From Olsenella intestinalis (lineage in GTDB: Bacteria > Actinomycetota > Coriobacteriia > Coriobacteriales > Atopobiaceae): 64,000 nt of DNA. Positions 58,538 through 64,000 of the stretch are shown piece by piece (position 1 is the stretch's first letter; each line of letters opens with the position of its first letter). A program made the translations under genes and the position numbers. The stretch covers positions 825,501 through 889,500 of the forward strand of contig NZ_JALGRK010000001.1 in the NCBI RefSeq assembly GCF_023276655.1, in the 5' to 3' direction. The notes under the pieces were generated by a model, which had not been told where the DNA came from, ran no database searches, and worked only from the letters and a program-made list of their open reading frames with translations.

Positions 58538-60961
58538 ATGAGAGACCGGAGTTTCTTCACGTGCAGGGGAAGCGACTTCGCTCGCCCCGACTTCGTCGAC
58601 AAGGCTATTGCAGAGCTGACGAGCCATCACGTTGGCATGTTCTCGCTAGCAGAAACGCAGCTTTTTGCATGGACGCGTGAGCTATCGGCGTTGTCGCCAG
58701 TAGCGTCCTCCCATCCCGACTGTACGGTCGCTTTCGAGTACATGATCCCCAGGATGGGGCGACGCGTGGACGCCATGGTACTCATCAAAGACTACATATT
58801 CGTCGTCGAGTTCAAAGCTGGTGAGACAACTTATCCGGCGGCTGCGGCAAGCCAGGTTATGGACTACGCGTTCGACCTGAAGAACTTCCACGAAGGTAGT
58901 CATGAGAGGGCGCTTTTCCCGGTCCTAGTGTGCACTGATGCGCCTGCCGAACTCGTCAGGCCCCTCAAAGTGGATGACGGCATCTGCTGCGTCCAGCGCG
59001 CCAACTCCTCCAACTTGCTCGAGGTAATCGACGGAACCATGGATTGCGTACGACTCTCCGGAGGTCCGTTTAACCACAAAGCATGGCTTGCGTCTGATTA
59101 CAAGCCCACCCCCACTATCATTGAGGCTGCACAGGCTCTCTACCAGCACAACACGGTCGAGGACATATCGCGCAACGAAGCGGGCCTCACCAACATCATG
59201 CGGACGACCGAGTGTGTGAACGCCATTGTCGACTACAGCCGGGAAAACGGTAGGAAGTCTATCTGCTTCGTGACCGGCGTCCCAGGCGCCGGGAAGACGC
59301 TCGTCGGCCTCAACATCGCGAGCACGCGCCGCTCGGAGGGCGGCAGGCATGGCGAGGACACTGCGGTCTTCTTGTCGGGAAACGGGCCGCTTATCACCGT
59401 TTTACAGGCGTCCCTAGTGGAGGACCAACAGGCGCGTAACGCCGCCGAGTGCGAGGCGTGCAGGCGCATGGGCGGCAACGAATCGTGCGACACGTGCTTC
59501 GCTAAGAAGACAAAACGCCAGATCGAGGCCGAGGTGAAGTCGTTCGTGCAGGGCGTGCACCTATTTCGAGAGGAGCTGTTCACGACGGATGGGCCGCCGC
59601 CCGAACACATAGCCATTTTCGACGAGGCACAGCGGGCTTGGTCCGAGCAGCAGCTCTCTTACAAGATGAAGACGCGCAGGCAGAACAAGCGAGAGGTCCA
59701 CAAGTCGGAGCCGCAGTGTCTCATCGAGTACATGGACCGCCATGAAAACTGGGCCTGTATCGTGTGCCTCGTCGGCGGTGGACAGGAGATAAACAAAGGT
59801 GAGGCGGGCATCATCGAGTGGTTCAAGGCTCTGAAGGATCACTTCCCGGAATGGGATGTGTACGCCCCCGATTCAATTCGCGGCGAGAATTATCTCGGAG
59901 ACGCCGACCTGAAGACGCTGGCGCCAAACACGACTCAGCTCGACGAGCTGCACCTCGCCGTTGACATGCGAAGCTTCAGAAACAAGAACGTCGCGGCATT
60001 CGCCGAGGCAGTCGTCTCGAACGAGCCGGAGCGCGCCCGAGAGCTGTACGCTTCTATTGAGGCCGACTATCCAATTTATGTTACGCGAAACATCGACGAC
60101 GCCAAGGACTGGGTTAGATCGATGACCAAGCGTCCGTCGGATCGTTACGGCATTGTCGCCGATTCGTACGGGCAGCGCATCAGAGCGGACGGCATCCTCG
60201 TGCCGATGGACTTCGACGCTGTAAAGTGGTTCCTGAGGGGAAGGGACAACATCGACTCGTCCTACTTCATGGAGATAGCCGCGTCGGAGTTCAAGATCCA
60301 GGGACTCGAGATCGACTACGCCGTCGTCGCCTGGGAGGGCGACTACCGATACCACGATGGCGAGTTCTGTCACCACCGGTTCTACGGCGACAAGTGGCAG
60401 GACGTGCACGACGTCATGCTCCAACGCTATCTAAAGAACGGATACCGGGTGCTCTTAACGCGTGCACGGCAGGGGTACGTCATCTACGTCCCGAAAGGCT
60501 CGAAATACGACCCCACGAGGCCGCCGCAATACTATGACGAGACGTTCGAGTACCTTCTCAAGTCGGGCATCAGGCCACTTCAAGCAGAAACGAATTTCAA
60601 TGGGGAGGGTGCTCGGAAGCCGATGGAGCGCACGCCTCGCAGGCGCCAACTGGAGTTGTGCAACATGTCCGACAACTGGCTCAGGCAGCTTCGGAGCGTC
60701 GGACTCTGGTTCTTCGTGTGCGAGTACGAGACCGTTCGAAACTGGCGAGGCAGCTCGGAGGAGCTTCTCGATAGGCTCTTTGAGAAAGGCTTCGACTCCA
60801 AACCCACAGGCACGTCTATAAGAATCAGTTGCACGAAGGCTCTCATAGAGAGCGGGATGGACGAGCGGGCGCTGCTATACGCAAGGGACTCAAAACGCCT
60901 TGCCAAGGAGCATCCTGAAGCGCCTGAGATGGCACTCGGCCTCTTGACGAAGTATTTCTGA
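58538..60961 (+). CDS. Nuclease-DUF2075 helicase fusion
   Basis: 807 residues. The N-terminal ~180 contain VAFEY...GRRVDAMVLI...FVVEFKAGE, the Glu/Asp/Glu-x-Lys pattern of a PD-(D/E)XK-like nuclease. A DUF2075 (Schlafen-like superfamily I) helicase follows: Walker A VTGVPGAGKTLVG (about 246-258), Walker B AIFDEAQRAW (about 357), and late motifs LRGRDN and VLLTRARQG (about 641). A cysteine cluster CEAC-x8-CDTC (about 306-321) is inserted between Walker A and B, suggesting a zinc knuckle. It is probably the restriction effector partnered with the upstream methyltransferase. The ATG at 58538 follows AGGAGAGG. Confidence 0.85.
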   Translation: MRDRSFFTCRGSDFARPDFVDKAIAELTSHHVGMFSLAETQLFAWTRELSALSPVASSHPDCTVAFEYMIPRMGRRVDAMVLIKDYIFVVEFKAGETTYPAAAASQVMDYAFDLKNFHEGSHERALFPVLVCTDAPAELVRPLKVDDGICCVQRANSSNLLEVIDGTMDCVRLSGGPFNHKAWLASDYKPTPTIIEAAQALYQHNTVEDISRNEAGLTNIMRTTECVNAIVDYSRENGRKSICFVTGVPGAGKTLVGLNIASTRRSEGGRHGEDTAVFLSGNGPLITVLQASLVEDQQARNAAECEACRRMGGNESCDTCFAKKTKRQIEAEVKSFVQGVHLFREELFTTDGPPPEHIAIFDEAQRAWSEQQLSYKMKTRRQNKREVHKSEPQCLIEYMDRHENWACIVCLVGGGQEINKGEAGIIEWFKALKDHFPEWDVYAPDSIRGENYLGDADLKTLAPNTTQLDELHLAVDMRSFRNKNVAAFAEAVVSNEPERARELYASIEADYPIYVTRNIDDAKDWVRSMTKRPSDRYGIVADSYGQRIRADGILVPMDFDAVKWFLRGRDNIDSSYFMEIAASEFKIQGLEIDYAVVAWEGDYRYHDGEFCHHRFYGDKWQDVHDVMLQRYLKNGYRVLLTRARQGYVIYVPKGSKYDPTRPPQYYDETFEYLLKSGIRPLQAETNFNGEGARKPMERTPRRRQLELCNMSDNWLRQLRSVGLWFFVCEYETVRNWRGSSEELLDRLFEKGFDSKPTGTSIRISCTKALIESGMDERALLYARDSKRLAKEHPEAPEMALGLLTKYF

Positions 60962-61430
60962 GCGTACGCTACCACTACGGCGCGCTCGAGGAGTTCGGCC
61001 GGCGCGACGACCACTTTGAGGATAGGGACCAGATCATTGCCCGGAGCACGATTGGGGCTTGTCTCGGCGAAGGCGAAGCCTATCGCATCGCGTGCGACGG
61101 CGAGAAGGTCGGCGGCGCCATCGTCAAGGTCGAGGGCGACAGGGGAGAGCTCGAGATCCTCTTCGTGAGCCCACGCGTCCACAGCAGGGGCGTGGGCTAT
61201 GTCGCGTGGTGCGCGATCGAGCGGATGTACCCGCAGGTGCGGGCGTGGGGCCTCGTGACGCCGTACTTCGAGACTAGGAACATCCACTTCTACGTGAATC
61301 GGTGCGGCTTCCACATCGTGGAGTTCTTCAACAGCCACCACCCCGACCCGAACGACCCGGATATGGTTGACTCGCGGGGGACGGGCAGTTCCCGGAGGGC
61401 ATGTTCCGGTTCGAGAAGCGGATGTGGTAG
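60962..61430 (+). pseudogene. GNAT acetyltransferase, broken
   Basis: Sequence in one frame (EILFVSPRVHSRGVGYVAWC and ETRNIHFYVNRCGFHIVEFF) is the acetyl-CoA-binding core and C-terminal half of a GNAT N-acetyltransferase. Near 61372-61382 the frame shifts and the end (PEGMFRFEKRMW, stop at 61428) continues in another frame. The N-terminal start is missing: the fragment begins directly at the helicase stop codon, so the island junction probably cut the gene. Confidence 0.75.
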
Positions 61431-61510
61431 GGTGCGGGGCTGCCTGGCCGCGATCGCCCCATTGTCTATGGCTGTCCTGCCCCTCTTCGAAAAGGCGGGC
61501 TGACACAACA

Positions 61511-61542
61511 CGATGCCCGCACCTTTGCTGGCACGGGCATCG
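61511..61542. terminator. Hairpin at the right edge of the defence island
   Basis: Stem CGATGCCCG / CGGGCATCG around a loop that also contains ACCTTTGCTGG. It shares the string ATGCCCGCACCTTT and the context GGCGGGC...AACA with the hairpin at 49215-49248. It probably terminated the GNAT gene originally. Confidence 0.65.
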
Positions 61543-61608
61543 CCGTAACGTGCTGCAAGTTGGAGATTGATTCCTTGGTAACGGCCTTCGGCAGCAGCTT
61601 ATGGGTGG

Positions 61609-63054
61609 CTAGCGCTTGATGGCCTCGCCCTCGTAAATCACCTCTCCGGAATCGTAATCAGTAACCTTAACCTTGCACCCACAGCCCTCGTCCGACCAGA
61701 GATTTTGGGTGCCGGGCGTACATTTATAGAGCTCACCTGACAGAACGGTTCCATCGGACTTTATGTCGTAGCAACTCAAGTCACGCGCTCCGCCAAGTCC
61801 TAAATTCGTGTTCACCCAGCCCCATGTACTACCGTCACTACCGTAAATCTGCTTTGAGATCTTTAGCCGCTTGGTGCTCCTCGGAGGCCCGCTTGTCGCT
61901 CTCACGTAGAGGTAAACAGGATATCTTTCGTGGTCAGTAGAGTTATCGCGATCGTCATCCCTAATCGTTTGCTCGTCTGGCCATTCGTTTCCTTTTTTAA
62001 TGGAACGATATGAGTGACTAGACGAATAACCAATTTCGAAACGCCAGTCGAAGAGTTTTGAATAGAGCTCCGCTGAATCTTTATAGCCGGACCCCTTCAA
62101 TTCTCTTAGGTAGTTATATGTCGTCTCGTCGTTCCTGCTCAGATGACCTTGGACATATCCATATTTTGTCTCGCGCGTGATAGCGGGAGCGATGACGAAG
62201 ACGGCAAGGAGGGCGGTGGCTACCACAACGACTGCGCCGATGGCAATGTACCTCTTCAACCGCGTTTTATTAGCTGACACGGCTTCGTTGCAGGCCGTCA
62301 GCCGCTTGTCGGCATCTTTCCAGCCGGGAATCTGGCGGAAGAGTTCAATCGCTTGAGACATCGCCTTCTCGTCGCCCGTATGCTCTGAAAGAATGGCGGC
62401 TTTCTGATAGATGGCGTCGTCCCTTTCGTCGGCAGAAGCCAAGAGCTCGGTCTCATCTTCGGTACTCAACAGCAAGCTCTTGTTTAACCCACATTCGCAG
62501 CAGGCAGTGCGGCCAACGTTTAACTGGCCGCATGAGCAGACCCACCAACCTTCACTGTCGAACACTGGCCTGTTCCACGCTCGCTTGTTCCCTCCGCTCC
62601 TGCTCAGTAGTTGATGCCGCCGTCTCATCGCCCTTTTGCTGAAGCAGAGCGGGTCGAGCTTCGGAACATCAATGGGATCCTGTTCGGCTTTCCATTTCTG
62701 CTCGTCTGTTGTGACGTTCGTCAAGATGACGTCAGCCGCCTCCACGTCGCCTCGAGATAGTTTCTGTGCCTTCAGCGGCTTTTCCGCCGTTTGTTCAAGG
62801 TCAACGTCTAGATCATCGAACTCTACGACCTCATTAGTGCCGTCGGAGTAGAAAAGCGTTGCGCTGCATCCGACAGAACGGATTGTTTCGTCGGAAACGT
62901 TGCGAATCTTTACTTGGAGGAAAGCAGTTGCCGTTTGTGTGTTGCGGGAGACCTGTACGGCCGTCAGTAGAGCGGGGGATTTGGGCGACCAGAGCAGTCG
63001 ATGCTCTCCGTTGGTCGTACCGTCGGAACGGAAGACAACCTTGTAATCGGCCAT
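61609..63054 (-). CDS. Zinc-ribbon membrane protein of unknown function
   Basis: 481 residues. The N-terminal ~120 are beta-rich, like small FxLD or LEA-type domains. A zinc-ribbon CSCGQLNVGRTACCECG lies near residues 174-190, and a short helical region with a GWKDADKRLTACNEA motif (about 248-262) follows. One transmembrane helix (AIGAVVVVATALLAVFVIAP, about 272-291) comes next, then an extracytoplasmic domain of ~190 residues. The layout zinc ribbon-helix-outer domain suggests a sensor or envelope protein. It lies 12 bases behind the small membrane protein at 63067, so the two form an operon. Confidence 0.8.
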   Translation of the reverse strand: MADYKVVFRSDGTTNGEHRLLWSPKSPALLTAVQVSRNTQTATAFLQVKIRNVSDETIRSVGCSATLFYSDGTNEVVEFDDLDVDLEQTAEKPLKAQKLSRGDVEAADVILTNVTTDEQKWKAEQDPIDVPKLDPLCFSKRAMRRRHQLLSRSGGNKRAWNRPVFDSEGWWVCSCGQLNVGRTACCECGLNKSLLLSTEDETELLASADERDDAIYQKAAILSEHTGDEKAMSQAIELFRQIPGWKDADKRLTACNEAVSANKTRLKRYIAIGAVVVVATALLAVFVIAPAITRETKYGYVQGHLSRNDETTYNYLRELKGSGYKDSAELYSKLFDWRFEIGYSSSHSYRSIKKGNEWPDEQTIRDDDRDNSTDHERYPVYLYVRATSGPPRSTKRLKISKQIYGSDGSTWGWVNTNLGLGGARDLSCYDIKSDGTVLSGELYKCTPGTQNLWSDEGCGCKVKVTDYDSGEVIYEGEAIKR

Positions 63055-63066
63055 GGTCTAACCCTT

Positions 63067-63336
63067 CTATATGCTCGGGAGCTCGTCCTGTTCGGTTGCG
63101 GACGTGGCGGTTGAATTGCCGTTCGCGGCGGCAAATTTCCACAAGTGCATGTCCGGCAGTGCACAGACATAGAGACCTAATACGACTGGAGAGGCAAGGA
63201 TCCCGACAGCCCAAAGCATGCCCGTGCCTCCATTCGGGTAATGTCCCTTCTCCTTTGCGGCTTGGATAAGGAGTGGAATTGAAATAAAGTAACCGACCAG
63301 GAACGCGAGGAGTATCAGAAGCGAGAATCCGTACAT
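63067..63336 (-). CDS. Small two-helix membrane protein
   Basis: 89 residues. Helix 1 is LLILLAFLVGYFISIPLLI (about 6-24) and helix 2 is LWAVGILASPVVLGLYVCAL (about 41-60). A short Thr/Ser/Glu tail follows. No recognised family beyond similarity to DUF-type small membrane proteins. The start has AGGAAAGG upstream on the minus strand, and it is co-oriented with and upstream of the zinc-ribbon protein. Confidence 0.7.
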   Translation of the reverse strand: MYGFSLLILLAFLVGYFISIPLLIQAAKEKGHYPNGGTGMLWAVGILASPVVLGLYVCALPDMHLWKFAAANGNSTATSATEQDELPSI

Positions 63337-63552
63337 TGTCGTTTCCTTTCCTTCGGGAATTCGGCGAAGCAGGACACTTATTGATACTAGGTGCGCTGTT
63401 GAACAATTAATTCATGTCACCCGTAAGTGGGGCTGATGTCAATCCGTGCGGCAATTTAGCGAATCCCTTCAACGCAGTTAATTCCGCCACGCAATCACAA
63501 TGGTCTCTTTAATTTGGTGTATCAACTTGTTAACGTTTGAGCAGTAATGGCG
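63337..63552. other. A+T-rich intergenic region
   Basis: 216 bases of A+T-richer sequence between the small membrane protein and the HNH gene. It probably holds the leftward promoter of the membrane-protein pair. No gene, repeat or hairpin with a T-tract seen. Confidence 0.5.
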
Positions 63553-64000
63553 CTACAGCTCCTTCGCCGACTTGCCGTTGTTGCAGTCGTGGCAGAGGGT
63601 CCAGAGGTTCTCGGGCACGGTGAGGCCGCCGGCCGCGACGGGCACCTTGTGGTCGACCTCGAGCCTGGCACCCTCGGCGGCGGTGCGCCCGCAGAGCTGG
63701 CAGCGGTAGCCGTCGCGCTTGAGGATGTCGAAGCGCAGGCTTGGCGTCATGAGCGCGCGCTGGTGCTCGCGCGAGGCCTCGTGGCGGGCGCGCTCCTCGC
63801 TTGCGACGAGGGCTACGTAGACGTCCTGCGCGTCGAAGGCGCGGTTGGCGATGTAGCGGTTGCGTCCCTTGGGGGAGACGTAGGACCAGACCCAGGTTAT
63901 GTGCACGAGCTCGGCCTCGCGCAGCTGGCTGGTGGCCTGCTCGTGCGGGGCGTCGGCGCTCCAGAGGAGGTGCCACGGGACGGCCGGGCGCGGCGTGCTG
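63553..64000 (-). CDS. HNH endonuclease, 5' end outside the window
   Basis: The frame stays open to the window edge, so the start is not visible; 148 codons are seen. The HNH domain is at the C-terminal end: ILKRDGYRCQLCG, then LEVDHKVPVAAGG and LWTLCHDCNNGKSAKEL, with two CxxC zinc pairs and the catalytic His in VDHKVP. The upstream part (QLREAELVHITWVWSYV and AFDAQDVYVAL) has no family I recognise. Could be a restriction, recombination-associated or selfish homing-type nuclease. A GTG at 63904-63906 is an internal codon unless proved otherwise. Confidence 0.85.
   Translation of the reverse strand, partial: STPRPAVPWHLLWSADAPHEQATSQLREAELVHITWVWSYVSPKGRNRYIANRAFDAQDVYVALVASEERARHEASREHQRALMTPSLRFDILKRDGYRCQLCGRTAAEGARLEVDHKVPVAAGGLTVPENLWTLCHDCNNGKSAKEL

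Overview
The window is high-GC DNA from an actinobacterium. Gene content and style (archaeal-type topA next to tmk-holB-ricT, secreted proteins ending in DUF5648-type repeats, a Gat-type PTS operon, actinobacterial CGAAC-N4-GTTCG SOS boxes) fit a host-associated member of the Coriobacteriia, most likely Atopobiaceae/Olsenella-like. This placement is an inference from gene content, not from a marker-gene search.

Region by region: 1-1000 is the end of a tatA/B-type gene and tatC. 1000-2414 is a decayed IS200/IS605 element with an intact TnpB nuclease gene and only the 3' end of tnpA, placed behind an SOS box. 2808-8828 is the housekeeping run topA-tmk-holB-ricT. 9083-9812 holds a small SOS-type gene and queD. 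9972-16802 is one very large secreted repeat protein. 17015-23103 carries an AAA ATPase, a short-chain dehydrogenase, a GH5-fold protein that has lost both catalytic glutamates, rsmI and a HerA/DUF853 ATPase. 23402-29836 is a GntR-controlled sugar operon (TIM-like isomerase, YjbQ, galactitol-type EIIB/EIIC/EIIA, class II aldolase) with repeated TTGTAC operators. 30360-34746 is accessory: a RelB/DinJ remnant, a secreted HAD phosphatase, a second DUF5648 protein, a truncated ATP-binding regulator and an orphan HigA with its operator.

34941-48325 is the most striking block. A MATE exporter is fused to a degenerate histidine-kinase-like ATPase domain. It overlaps a three-module nonribosomal peptide synthetase (A-T-C-A-T-C-A-T-reductase), followed by a STAS anti-sigma-antagonist-like protein and a membrane sensor that combines a SpoIIE phosphatase with an intact RsbW-like kinase domain. 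This looks like a peptide-aldehyde (or derived pyrazinone) pathway whose export or synthesis is wired to a partner-switching circuit with no sigma factor nearby.

48368-61542 is a visibly more A+T-rich accessory island. It begins with phage capsid/scaffold pseudogenes. It then carries a leftward defence operon (XRE regulator, unknown 545-residue protein, m5C methyltransferase, MORC-like GHKL ATPase, Z1 helicase, DUF4420 PD-(D/E)XK nuclease), a rightward pair (second m5C methyltransferase and a nuclease-DUF2075 helicase) and a GNAT pseudogene. Similar hairpins sit at both edges (49215 and 61511). 61609-64000 holds two uncharacterised membrane proteins and the 3' part of an HNH endonuclease gene.

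A window-scale signal cuts across all this: the 9-mer GAGAAGAGC (or its complement) occurs 28 times where about 0.5 is expected by chance, in genes and between genes and on both strands, but only once in the last 16 kb.
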